The translations under genes were made by a program, and so were the position numbers. From Prauserella muralis (GTDB taxonomy: Bacteria; Actinomycetota; Actinomycetes; Mycobacteriales; Pseudonocardiaceae), in the NCBI RefSeq assembly GCF_003202285.1, contig NZ_MASW01000005.1, forward strand, positions 62,001-126,000: a DNA stretch of 64,000 bases, in the 5' to 3' direction. The notes under the pieces are model-generated. The model was given only the letters and a program-made list of their open reading frames with translations. It searched no databases and was not told the origin of the DNA. Positions 43,205 through 51,293 of the stretch are shown in pieces; position 1 is the first letter of the stretch, and the number at the start of each line of letters is the position of its first letter.

Positions 43205-44098
43205 TCAGCTGAGGCCCTCCTTGAGCTTGCCGACCATGCCCTTGCCCCCGGTGAGGTGCGGGTCGCGCGGCTGCGGTTCGCCGTCGTAGCTGGCGAACAG
43301 CTTCGGGTCCGGCGGGGGAGCGGTCCCCGGGCCGCCCAGCGGCTCGGGCGACTCCACGATGCCCATCTCGTGGGAGCCGTCCGGGGCGGTGCCCCGAGCC
43401 CAGGCGCCCTGTGCGGAGTCGTTGCCCTCCGAGAGGTTCCACAGGCTCGTGGCGTGCTCGCGGTGCTCCTCGTCGAACAGCGCGCTCGGGGCGACGGTGT
43501 CCTCGATGCCGTCCTGCTTGAGCTGCTCGATCGCGGCCAGCCACATGTTCTGGTGGTAGGTGTCGCGCGCCAGGTTGAACTTCAGCATGTCCTTGACACC
43601 GGGGTCGTCGGTCATGTTGTACAGCCGCGCGGTCTGCAGCCTGCCCTGTGCCTCGGCCGCCACGTTGGCGCGGAAGTCGGCGAGCAGGTTGCCGCTGGCC
43701 ACGATGTAGCCGCCGTTCCACGGCACGCCCTGGCTGTTGTTCGGCATGGCCCCGCCGCCCGCGACGATGGCCTGCTGCGGGTCCATCCCGCCGATCACCG
43801 CGGCTATCACCGGGTCCTGCACCGCCCGGGTGGTCTCGGTCGCGGGAGCGCCCTCGAGCAGCCGGGCCACCATGGTGGCGATCATCTCGACGTGACCGAT
43901 CTCCTCGGTCGCGATGTCCATGATCAGGTCCTTGTACTTGCCCTCCATGCGGCAGTTCCAGCCCTGGAACAGGTACTGCATGGTCACGGTCATCTCGCCC
44001 CAGGCGCCGCCGACCAGCTCCTGCAGCTTCCGCGCGTACACGGGATCCGGCTGCTCCGGCTTCGCTTCGAACTGCAGCCGTTTCGTGTGTTGGAACAT
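43205..44098 (-). CDS. Manganese (non-heme) catalase
   Basis: A 297-residue dimanganese catalase. Ligands of the two Mn ions are visible as E35 (WGEMTV), E66 and H69 (TEEIGHVEM), E149 (AAEAQGR) and H182 (DTYHQNMW). It splits hydrogen peroxide without heme. The C-terminal 60 residues are Pro/Gly-rich and variable. Its promoter region holds nested inverted repeats shared with the divergent DUF4383 gene. Lies in a stress cluster with hemerythrin and SPW genes. Confidence 0.94.
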   Translation of the reverse strand: MFQHTKRLQFEAKPEQPDPVYARKLQELVGGAWGEMTVTMQYLFQGWNCRMEGKYKDLIMDIATEEIGHVEMIATMVARLLEGAPATETTRAVQDPVIAAVIGGMDPQQAIVAGGGAMPNNSQGVPWNGGYIVASGNLLADFRANVAAEAQGRLQTARLYNMTDDPGVKDMLKFNLARDTYHQNMWLAAIEQLKQDGIEDTVAPSALFDEEHREHATSLWNLSEGNDSAQGAWARGTAPDGSHEMGIVESPEPLGGPGTAPPPDPKLFASYDGEPQPRDPHLTGGKGMVGKLKEGLS

Positions 44099-44166
44099 GA
44101 GTCTCCTACTCAGTGTGAGGTGGGCATTACGCCGCGAAGAGTTGCCTCGCACCGGCCGGGCAAACA

Positions 44167-44196
44167 CCCGATCGGGCTTTTGTTTGCCCGATCGGG
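44167..44196. promoter_or_regulatory. Nested inverted repeats in divergent catalase/DUF4383 promoter
   Basis: CCCGATCGGGC-N8-GCCCGATCGGG (11-base arms, loop TTTTGTTT), overlapped by a second pair GGGCAAAC (44158-44165) and GTTTGCCC (44182-44189). The two pairings exclude each other. Each CCCGATCGGG is also self-palindromic, so it may be two sites for a dimeric regulator. Confidence 0.5.
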
Positions 44197-44206
44197 GGCC
44201 GGGTAG
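44182..44206 (+). promoter_or_regulatory. SigF/SigB-like promoter of the DUF4383 gene
   Basis: GTTT-N15-GGGTAG (consensus GGGTAT, one mismatch), about 35 bases before ATG 44242. It overlaps the right arm of the inverted repeat, which would let a bound regulator block it. Confidence 0.55.
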
Positions 44207-44241
44207 CCCGGCAGCGACCCATCGACCGAGAGGGGGTTCCC

Positions 44242-44709
44242 ATGCCAGACCAGCGAGGCGAGGCTCACGTGCGCAGGCCGGTCCGCCTGGCGGCGCTGAC
44301 GGTCGGCGCCGCGTTCCTCGTCGTGGGCGTACTGGGCTTCCTCCCCGGCGTCACCACGGACTACGGCGAGCTCGAGTTCGCGGGCCCGGACTCCGGGGCC
44401 CAGCTGTTCGGCCTGTTCACCGTGTCGGTGCTGCACAACATCGTCCACCTCGGATTCGGCGTGCTCGGTGTCGCGGCGGCCGCCGCGCCCGCCCTGGCCC
44501 GCGCCTACCTGATCTGGGGCGGTGGTCTGTACCTGCTGCTCGCGGTGTACGGGGCGGGCATCGACCGCTCGAGCCAGTTCAACGTCGTCCCGGTGGACGC
44601 GGCGGACAACTGGCTGCACGCCGGACTCGGCCTCGGCATGATCGCCCTCGGCGTGCTCACCACGGCGGCCGAGCGAGCGAGGGAGACGGCCGCACAGCGA
44701 CGGCGATGA
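44242..44709 (+). CDS. DUF4383 four-helix membrane protein
   Basis: A 155-residue protein with four hydrophobic helices (about 15-33, 55-80, 86-104 and 122-142). The family pattern LFGLFTVSVLHNIVHLGFGVLG and the DNWLHAGLGLGMIALG ending are clear DUF4383 features. Function unknown. Its stop overlaps the ATG of the FUSC-like gene (ATGA), forming an operon probably under stress-sigma control. Confidence 0.85.
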   Translation: MPDQRGEAHVRRPVRLAALTVGAAFLVVGVLGFLPGVTTDYGELEFAGPDSGAQLFGLFTVSVLHNIVHLGFGVLGVAAAAAPALARAYLIWGGGLYLLLAVYGAGIDRSSQFNVVPVDAADNWLHAGLGLGMIALGVLTTAAERARETAAQRRR

Positions 44710-45854
44710 CGACGTGGCGGCACCGCGCTCTCGCCCCCGCACGGTGGCTCCGGGAGGCGCTGCGCGCGCCGGGCCGGGAGCGCGAAGGACTGACCCAGAG
44801 CGCCAAGATGGCCGTGGCGGCCGTCGCCGCCTTCCTGGCAGGGCAGCTGGTCGACCCGGCGCAGTCGTTCATCGCCCCGTACGCGGCCGTGTTCATCATG
44901 AGCGAGACGGTGTACCGGTCGCTGACCAACGCGGCGAGCCAGGTGGCGGCGCTCGTGCTCGGGGTGGTCCTCGCCTTTGTCACGATCCAGCTGGTCCCAC
45001 AGCAGATCGCCGCGCTCGCCGTGGCCGTGTTCGCCGGGATGCTGATCGGCCAGTGGGGCAGGCTGGGCGGCAGCGGCATCTGGGTCGGCGTCACGGCCCT
45101 GCTCATGCTGACCTACGGATCCGCGGGGAACGTCCTGTACCTGCTGTACCGCGTGGCCGAGACCATGATCGGCGCGTCGATCGGCGTCGCGGTCAACACG
45201 CTCATCCTGCCGCCGCTGCATCTGCGGGACACGCAACACGCCGTCGAGCGCACCAGCGCCGACATCGCCCGGCAGCTGAGCGACATCGCCGAGGGGCTGC
45301 GGCACGAGTGGACCGAGGACGACGCACGCGACTGGCTGCACGCGGCGCGCTCGATCGAGGCCGGCGCGCGCTACGCGACGGAGGTGGCCGGCCAGGCGCG
45401 GGAGAGCACCTGGCTCAACGTGCGCAACCTCTTTCCCGGCGTCCACGACCGCAGGCACAGTGCCGTCGCTCACCAGGCCGCCATCGCGACCCTCGGCGAG
45501 GTCGCCCGGCAGCTCGAGCACATCGCCGACGTGCTGCTCGCGACCAGCAGGCCCGGCAACCTGTCGCTGGGGCTGGACCGTGACTTCGCCAACGGCTTCC
45601 CCGCGCTGCTCGACGCGATGGCCGACGCCGTCGGCCGGTACGGCCGCCAGGAGAACCGGGAGGGACGGGGTGCGACCCGCCTGGCCGAGGCACTGCGGCG
45701 GATCCTGGACCACCATCACCGGCTCGCCGACGACGGCGAGCAGAGCATCCACCCGCCGGGTGCCGGGAGCGGGCGAGTCACGCTGCTGCTGGCCACCGAA
45801 CGCGCCGTGCGCGCCATGCTGGAGGACTCCACAGGGGCGACGGCCGCCCGGTGA
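44706..45854 (+). CDS. FUSC/aromatic-acid-exporter-like membrane protein
   Basis: A 382-residue protein. About five to six helices lie in residues 30-165 (SFIAPYAAVFIMSETVYRSL near the start), then a long soluble helical part (about 170-375). The layout matches half-size FUSC/ArAE proteins that export aromatic acids or are of unknown role. It starts in the DUF4383 stop codon. Confidence 0.8.
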   Translation: MTTWRHRALAPARWLREALRAPGREREGLTQSAKMAVAAVAAFLAGQLVDPAQSFIAPYAAVFIMSETVYRSLTNAASQVAALVLGVVLAFVTIQLVPQQIAALAVAVFAGMLIGQWGRLGGSGIWVGVTALLMLTYGSAGNVLYLLYRVAETMIGASIGVAVNTLILPPLHLRDTQHAVERTSADIARQLSDIAEGLRHEWTEDDARDWLHAARSIEAGARYATEVAGQARESTWLNVRNLFPGVHDRRHSAVAHQAAIATLGEVARQLEHIADVLLATSRPGNLSLGLDRDFANGFPALLDAMADAVGRYGRQENREGRGATRLAEALRRILDHHHRLADDGEQSIHPPGAGSGRVTLLLATERAVRAMLEDSTGATAAR

Positions 45855-45873
45855 CCAGCGGCAGCGGCAAGCG

Positions 45874-46245
45874 CTAGGAGCGGGACGCGGACGCCGTGGC
45901 GAGCGCCTCCTCCCGGCTCGCGGTCAGCTCCAGCACCTCGTCGAGCCCGGTCAGCTGCAGCGGCCGCAGCACCGTCCTGCTGGGCGCGACCACCCGGAAG
46001 GCGATGTCGCGTGCGGCGCACTCCTCGTGCGCGCTCATCAGCACGGTGAGCCCGGCCGAGCCGAAGAACGACACGTCACTGAGGTCGGCAACCAGCGGCC
46101 CCGGTGGCACGGCCCGGCCCGCGGCGGCGTGCAGCTCGGCGCGCAACGTGTCCACGGTGCCCAGGTCGACCTCACCCACGGCGGCCACCACGATCGTCGG
46201 CGTGTCGCCGGCGGATTCTGTCCTCACGTCCAGCAAGTCGCTCAT
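45874..46245 (-). CDS. STAS-domain anti-sigma-factor antagonist
   Basis: A 123-residue SpoIIAA/RsbV-like protein. The phosphorylation site is S63 in DVSFFGSAGLTVL; the GEVDLGTVDTL strand-helix at about residues 24-34 is standard. In partner switching, the dephosphorylated form binds an anti-sigma kinase and frees the sigma factor. No RsbW-like kinase or sigma gene is nearby, but SigF/SigB-type promoters in the adjacent cluster make this a plausible regulator of it. Confidence 0.88.
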   Translation of the reverse strand: MSDLLDVRTESAGDTPTIVVAAVGEVDLGTVDTLRAELHAAAGRAVPPGPLVADLSDVSFFGSAGLTVLMSAHEECAARDIAFRVVAPSRTVLRPLQLTGLDEVLELTASREEALATASASRS

Positions 46246-46536
46246 GGCGAGTCCTCTCGCTACCCCTCGTGTCAACGGCAACGGCGGCGAGAGCCACGAC
46301 CCGCGGGAAACCCAGCGGGGGACGAGCAACCACGGATACGGGAGCACCTCGCCGCGAACCGGCTGGTAGCTCAACCGTGCCCGAAATGTTAGCGCACGGA
46401 GTCTTCGCCCGCACAACCCCACCGCCGCCCCGGGTGTTCGCGATCACCCGGCACGGGCATCGGCCCGCGACGTTTGGAGCCGCGCGGCACCGGGTACGGC
46501 TGCGGCGCGGTAGGCCGACGGCGACGGGAGGGTGGC

Positions 46537-47175
46537 GTGCAGTTCCGCCAGGTGTTCGAGGACATCTTCCGGTTCGAGATCCTGCTGGCGGCCGGGGTGT
46601 TCGCGGCGATCGCCGCGGCGCTGCTGCTGGCGCTGGCGCTGAGCAGGAAGAAGTCGGGCGACCGGCGCAGGCGCGACTCCCATCCCCTTGTCGAGGGCGG
46701 GTACGCGCTCGTGCTCGCCGCCGTGGCCGGCGTCATCGTCTACATCACCGCCTCGGCTCACGACGAGGTCCGCGAGGCGAGCACCACCAACCGCACCGAT
46801 CCCGCGCCCGCCGCCGAGGTGAAGGTCACCGCGTTCCAGTGGTGCTGGCAGTTCGACTACGCCCGCAACGACAAGACGGTCACCGGCGTGTGTTCCGAGA
46901 AGGACCGCAAGCTGCCCACGCTGATCGTGCCTGCCGGACAACCGGTGAAGTTCAACCTGACGTCGTCGGACGTGATCCACTCGTTCTGGATCCCCGACCT
47001 CGCGGTCAAGATGGACGCCTTCCCGGACCACACCAACAGCGTGACACTGACGTTCGACCATCCGGGGCGCTGGCTCGGCCGCTGTGCCGAGTTCTGCGGG
47101 CCGTACCACCCTTCGATGCACTTCTATGTCCGTGCCGTGCCGCCTGAGCAGTACGAGCAGTGGGTGCAGGCATGA
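46537..47175 (+). CDS. ctaC: Cytochrome c oxidase subunit II-like (CuA) protein
   Basis: A 212-residue subunit II. Two helices (about 13-36 and 52-70) precede the CuA domain: FQWCWQFDY aromatic motif, ligand H148 (DVIHSFW), and C183-x-E185-x-C187-x3-H191-x2-M194 (CAEFCGPYHPSM). The complete ligand set means it can accept electrons from a c-type or blue-copper donor. There is no lipobox, unlike the usual mycobacterial CtaC. GTG 46537 follows GGGAGGG. First gene of a five-gene overlapping operon. Confidence 0.92.
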   Translation: MQFRQVFEDIFRFEILLAAGVFAAIAAALLLALALSRKKSGDRRRRDSHPLVEGGYALVLAAVAGVIVYITASAHDEVREASTTNRTDPAPAAEVKVTAFQWCWQFDYARNDKTVTGVCSEKDRKLPTLIVPAGQPVKFNLTSSDVIHSFWIPDLAVKMDAFPDHTNSVTLTFDHPGRWLGRCAEFCGPYHPSMHFYVRAVPPEQYEQWVQA

Positions 47176-48821
47176 CGAGCCGCCTCACGGCGACCGAGCC
47201 ACCGGGGCCGCAGCCGACCCACGAGCCGCCGCGGTCGTGGCTGGCCAGCACCGACCACAAACGCATCGCCATCCTGACGCTGGGCACCGCGCTGGTGTTG
47301 CTGTTCGCGATGGGCGGCCTGGCGCTGGCCATGCGCACCCAGCTGGCGCAGCCGGACTCCGACTTCGTGCAGAACGACACCTACAACCAGCTGTTCACCA
47401 TGCACGGCTCGGGGATGATCTACCTGGTCATCACCCCCATGGCGCTGGCGCTCGGGCTGTATCTGGTGCCCCTGCAGGTCGGTTCCCCCACGGTCGCCGC
47501 GCCGCGCACCACCATGCTCGGGTACTGGCTCTACGTGCTGGGCGCGATCGCCGTGCTGTCCGGGTTCCTCACCGCGGGTGGCGCGGCCAAGGAGGGCTGG
47601 ACGGCCTACACCCCGCTCTCCAGCGCCCGGTTCGCCCCGAACGTCGGCACCGACCTGTGGATCCTCGGCAACTTCGCCTCCAGTCTCGGCATGATCCTCA
47701 TCGCGGGAACGGTCCTGTGGACGGTGCTGCTGAAACGCGCGCGCGGCATGACGATGCTGCGCGTGCCGGTGTTCAGCTGGGCCATGGTGGCGACCAACCT
47801 CATGGTGCTGGCTGCCTTTCCCTCGTTGCTCATCGCGCTCGGGCTGCTGGCGGTCGGCCGGATGAGCCCGGACGTCTTCAGCAGCAACGTCTGGAACATT
47901 GGCTACCAGCACCTGTTCTGGTTCTACGGGCACCCGGTCGTGTACGTGATGTTCTTCCCATTCGTGGGCGCGGTCGCCGAGGTGCTGGCCACGTTCGCGC
48001 GGAGGCGGTTCTTCGGCTACAAGGCGACGGTGCTGTCACTGCTGGCATTCGCGGCGCTGTCGATGAGCGTGTGGGGCCACCACATGTTCACCACCGGCCA
48101 GGTGGCCGACGACTACTACTCGCTGACGTCGATCGCGTTGCTGGTCCCCGCCGGGATCGAGTACTTCGCGATGCTGGGCACGATCATCGGTGCGCGGCTG
48201 CGCTTCAGCGTGCCCATGCTGTTCGCGCTGGCCTTCATCCCGCAGTTCCTCGTCGGCGGGCTCACCGGCATCATGGTCGCGACACCGGTGCTCGACTACC
48301 AGATGCAGGACTCCTACTTCGTCGTCGCGCACTTCCACTACACCCTCGCGGCGGGCAGCCTGTTCGGTTTCTTCGCCGGGTTCTACTTCTGGTTCCCCAA
48401 GGCCACCGGCATCATGCTCGGCAAGGGTCTCGGCCACGTACACTTCTGGCTGATGGTCGTCGGCATCAACGCCACGTTCCTGCCGATGTTCTGGCTGGGC
48501 ATGGAAGGCATGCCGCGGCGCGTCGCCTCGTACCTGCCCACGGACGGCTTCGGCACGCTCAACTTCATCTCGACCGTCGGGTCCTGGGTGCTCGGCGTGG
48601 CGATGCTGGCGTTCGCGGCGAACCTCGTCGTGTCGATCGTGCGCAGGCGCACCCGCCGGGCGGCGGACAACCCGTGGGAGGCGCACACCCTCGAGTGGGC
48701 GACGTCGTCCCCGCCGCCGCCGCTGAACTTCGACGCCGCGCACCCGCTGCCGCCGATCACCAGCTTCACCCCGCTGCTCGACCTGCGGCGCAAGCACGTC
48801 AAGGACAGGGAGCCGACGTGA
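47172..48821 (+). CDS. ctaD: Divergent heme-copper oxidase subunit I (CtaD-like)
   Basis: A 549-residue, 12-helix oxidase subunit. Heme and copper ligands are all present: H78, H387 and H389 for the hemes; H254, H303 and H304 for CuB, and Y258 for the His-Tyr cross-link. Proton-channel markers of A-family oxidases are not: the D-channel Asp is T107 (GSPTVAAPR), its Asn is T114, the Glu of GHPEVY is V256 (GHPVVY), and the K-channel PTGIK is PAGIE (A327, E330). It overlaps the subunit II stop (ATGA). It is therefore an accessory oxidase, not the housekeeping CtaD; a nitric-oxide-reducing role is less likely because Y258 is kept. Confidence 0.9.
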   Translation: MTSRLTATEPPGPQPTHEPPRSWLASTDHKRIAILTLGTALVLLFAMGGLALAMRTQLAQPDSDFVQNDTYNQLFTMHGSGMIYLVITPMALALGLYLVPLQVGSPTVAAPRTTMLGYWLYVLGAIAVLSGFLTAGGAAKEGWTAYTPLSSARFAPNVGTDLWILGNFASSLGMILIAGTVLWTVLLKRARGMTMLRVPVFSWAMVATNLMVLAAFPSLLIALGLLAVGRMSPDVFSSNVWNIGYQHLFWFYGHPVVYVMFFPFVGAVAEVLATFARRRFFGYKATVLSLLAFAALSMSVWGHHMFTTGQVADDYYSLTSIALLVPAGIEYFAMLGTIIGARLRFSVPMLFALAFIPQFLVGGLTGIMVATPVLDYQMQDSYFVVAHFHYTLAAGSLFGFFAGFYFWFPKATGIMLGKGLGHVHFWLMVVGINATFLPMFWLGMEGMPRRVASYLPTDGFGTLNFISTVGSWVLGVAMLAFAANLVVSIVRRRTRRAADNPWEAHTLEWATSSPPPPLNFDAAHPLPPITSFTPLLDLRRKHVKDREPT

Positions 48822-49330
48822 ACCCCGCGCTGAAGCCCGTGCTCGTCGTCCTCGGCTGGGCGGCGTTCAACGCGGTCCTGGTGCTGCTGATGCTCGTCTA
48901 CGGCGAGAACGCGTTGTTCATCGGCATGTACGGGGCGGCGGTCGGGCTCGCCCTGCTCGTCGCGGGCGCGGTGTTCCTCGGCAGGCGGGACCCGGCAGGG
49001 CAAGGCCGTCGCACGGTCGCCGTGGCCAGCCAGTCGGGTCTGCTGTTCGCGCTCGCCGCCGTGCTGGCCGGGGCGGGGCTGATCTTCGGCTACTGGCTGA
49101 CCGGCTTCGCGATCATCCCGCTGCTGGCGGCGTTGGCCCGGCAACGCAAGGAAGTGCTGCCGCGGGGCGCCGCGCCCGCGGCCACCGAGGTGTCCACTCT
49201 GCACAGCCAGCGGCCGCAGGGTGGAGATGGTGGCCCGGTGGCCAAAGGGGTCAAGGCGGCCACGGCCACGGTCGTCGCGGCCAAGGCGGCGGGCTGGTGG
49301 CGCCGCCGGAGGAGGAGCTCCAGGACATGA
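48818..49330 (+). CDS. Uncharacterised membrane protein in oxidase operon
   Basis: A 170-residue protein with about four hydrophobic helices in residues 5-112 and an Ala/Lys-rich C-terminal tail ending in WWRRRRRSS. No family recognised. It occupies the position where subunit III/IV (CtaE/CtaF) genes may stand, but lacks CtaE features. GTG 48818 overlaps the CtaD stop (GTGA). It may be a small accessory subunit or assembly factor. Confidence 0.75.
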   Translation: MNPALKPVLVVLGWAAFNAVLVLLMLVYGENALFIGMYGAAVGLALLVAGAVFLGRRDPAGQGRRTVAVASQSGLLFALAAVLAGAGLIFGYWLTGFAIIPLLAALARQRKEVLPRGAAPAATEVSTLHSQRPQGGDGGPVAKGVKAATATVVAAKAAGWWRRRRRSSRT

Positions 49331-49788
49331 CGGGCGGGATCGTCCACATGGGAGCCATGGGGTTGCTGGTCTCCGTGGCGGCGCCGGTGCTCGTGCTCGC
49401 AACCCGGGAGCGGGTTCCGTGGCGGCGGGTGCCCGCGCCGCCCGCGGCGGTGTTGCCCGGCTTCGTCGTCCTGCACGGGATCGTCACGATCGTCCCGGCA
49501 CACTGGCACCTTCCGGCGCCGGTGGACGGCCTGCTGCACGCCGTGCTGCTGGCGGGAGCCGTGGTGTTCTGGCTGCCCGTCGTCGGGCCACGCAGGCCGG
49601 GTGAGGCGGCACGCGCGGTGTATCTGTTCCTGGCGGGGCCGTCGCTGGATCTGGCCGCGATCTACCTGATCATCCAGGGCGACTCGGCCGGCGGGCTGGC
49701 CATGATCGTGGGAATGCTGCCGATCGGGCTCGCGGCCATGGCGGTGACCTGGCGCTGGATCACGGAGGAGGAGCGGCACGCATGGTGA
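49327..49788 (+). CDS. CtaG-like membrane protein (short), oxidase assembly candidate
   Basis: A 153-residue protein with about five helices. Conserved His near helix ends (IVHMGAMGLLVS, LHGIVTIVPAHWH, VDGLLHAVLLAGAVVFWLP) and the LAGPSLDLAAIYLI segment recall caa3-type CtaG, which delivers copper to CuB; it is about half the usual length. ATGA overlap upstream and a 7-base overlap with the cytochrome b gene downstream. Confidence 0.68.
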   Translation: MTGGIVHMGAMGLLVSVAAPVLVLATRERVPWRRVPAPPAAVLPGFVVLHGIVTIVPAHWHLPAPVDGLLHAVLLAGAVVFWLPVVGPRRPGEAARAVYLFLAGPSLDLAAIYLIIQGDSAGGLAMIVGMLPIGLAAMAVTWRWITEEERHAW

Positions 49789-51284
49789 AGGCCAAGCTCG
49801 CGGATGCGGTGGACCGCCGGTTCCAGGCCGCGAAGGGCCTGCGTCCCCGGGCGAACAAGGTGTTTCCCGAGCACTTCTCGTTCCTGTTCGGTGAGCTCGC
49901 GCTCTACAGCTTCGTGGTGCTGCTGATCTCCGGAGTGTACCTGTCGCTGTTCTTCGACCCCTCGATGGAGAAGGTCGTCTACGACGGGTCGTACACGCTG
50001 CTCGACGGGCTGCGCATGTCCCGTGCCTTCGAGACCACGCTGAACCTGTCGTTCGAGGTGCGCGGCGGTCTGCTGGTGCGGCAGGTGCATCACTGGGCGG
50101 CGCTGGTGTTCGTCGCCGCCATTCTCGTGCACATGCTGCGGATCTTCTTCACCGGAGCGTTCCGCAATCCCCGCGAGTCGAACTGGCTCATCGGCGTGTT
50201 CATGCTCGCCATCGCGGTCGCGGAGGGGTTCGTCGGCTACTCGCTGCCCGACGACCTGCTCTCCGGCACCGGCGTGCGGATCGCCTCCGGCATGATGCTG
50301 TCGATTCCCGTGGCCGGCTCGTGGATCCACTGGATCGTCTTCGGTGCCGAGTTCCCTGGCGACATCTTCATCCCGCGGTTCTTCACCCTGCACATCCTGA
50401 TCCTGCCCGGCCTGCTGCTGGCGCTGGTGGCGGTGCACCTGGCCAGCGTGTGGTACCAGGAGCACACCCAGTTCCCCGGCAAGCGGGCCAAGGAGCGCAA
50501 CGCGGTCGGCACCCGCACGATCCCGGCGTTCGCCATGAAGAGCACCGGGCTGGCCACGGGCGTGACCGGCGTGCTGCTGCTCATGGGCGCGTTCCTGCAG
50601 ATCAACCCGGTCTTCAACTACGGCCCGTATCACCCGGAGAAGGTCTCGACCTTCGCGCAGCCCGACTGGTACCTGCTGTTCGTGGAGGGTGCGCTGCGGT
50701 TGTTCCCTCCGTGGGACATCGTGGCGTTCGGGTACCGGATTCCGGCCGCGTTCTGGCCCGCCGTGGTGTTGCCGGTGCTGCTGTTCACGATCGTGGGCCT
50801 GTACCCGTTCCTGGAGGCGTGGCTCACCAAGGACCGGAGGCACCACAACCTGCTGCAGCGGCCGCGGGACGTGCCCGTGCGCACCAGCCTCGGCACGATG
50901 GGCATCACGTTCTACCTGGTGCTGCTGCTGATGGGGATGGACGACGTGCTGGCGTTCCTCTTCGACATCCCGGTGACCCGCATGGTGTGGATCGGCCGGG
51001 TCGGCATCGTGGTGCTGCCGGTCCTGGTCGCCTGGGTCACCTACCGGGTGTGCCTGCGGTTGCAGCGCTACGACCGCGATGTGCTGGAGTCCGGAGTGCA
51101 CGTCGGCGTCATCGAGCCGAACCCGGAGGGCTACTTCGTGGAGGTGCGCCAGCGGCTGCACGCCGAGGCGGGCGACGGCAGGCCCGTGCGGCCCCGCTAC
51201 GACGGCAGCCGGGTGCCCGCGCTGCCCGGTGACGTGGAGATCCAGGCGGACGCCGAGCCCGCCCAGCGCGCGGGCCGCGACTGA
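49782..51284 (+). CDS. qcrB: Cytochrome b subunit (QcrB-like)
   Basis: A 500-residue cytochrome b. Heme ligand pairs are H103/H104-x13-H117 (RQVHHWAAL...HMLR) and H-x14-H (FFTLHILILPG...AVHLASV). The Qo-site motif is PDWY in place of PEWY, a variation found in actinobacteria. Eight to nine helices and a soluble C-terminal tail (about 425-500) fit QcrB. It belongs to the subunit II/I operon, not to the usual ctaE-qcrC-qcrA-qcrB order, and the Rieske gene faces it 9 bases away. Confidence 0.92.
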   Translation: MVKAKLADAVDRRFQAAKGLRPRANKVFPEHFSFLFGELALYSFVVLLISGVYLSLFFDPSMEKVVYDGSYTLLDGLRMSRAFETTLNLSFEVRGGLLVRQVHHWAALVFVAAILVHMLRIFFTGAFRNPRESNWLIGVFMLAIAVAEGFVGYSLPDDLLSGTGVRIASGMMLSIPVAGSWIHWIVFGAEFPGDIFIPRFFTLHILILPGLLLALVAVHLASVWYQEHTQFPGKRAKERNAVGTRTIPAFAMKSTGLATGVTGVLLLMGAFLQINPVFNYGPYHPEKVSTFAQPDWYLLFVEGALRLFPPWDIVAFGYRIPAAFWPAVVLPVLLFTIVGLYPFLEAWLTKDRRHHNLLQRPRDVPVRTSLGTMGITFYLVLLLMGMDDVLAFLFDIPVTRMVWIGRVGIVVLPVLVAWVTYRVCLRLQRYDRDVLESGVHVGVIEPNPEGYFVEVRQRLHAEAGDGRPVRPRYDGSRVPALPGDVEIQADAEPAQRAGRD

Positions 51285-51293
51285 CGAGCAGGC

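Noticed and set aside
46260-46282. SigF-type promoter before the STAS gene (GTTG-N13-GGGTAG)
   Set aside because: Spacer too short and the -35 box is off consensus.
47172-48821. Subunit I as a nitric oxide reductase
   Set aside because: All three CuB His and the cross-link Tyr are kept and a complete CuA subunit II is co-encoded, which favours oxygen reduction; channel loss alone is not sufficient evidence.
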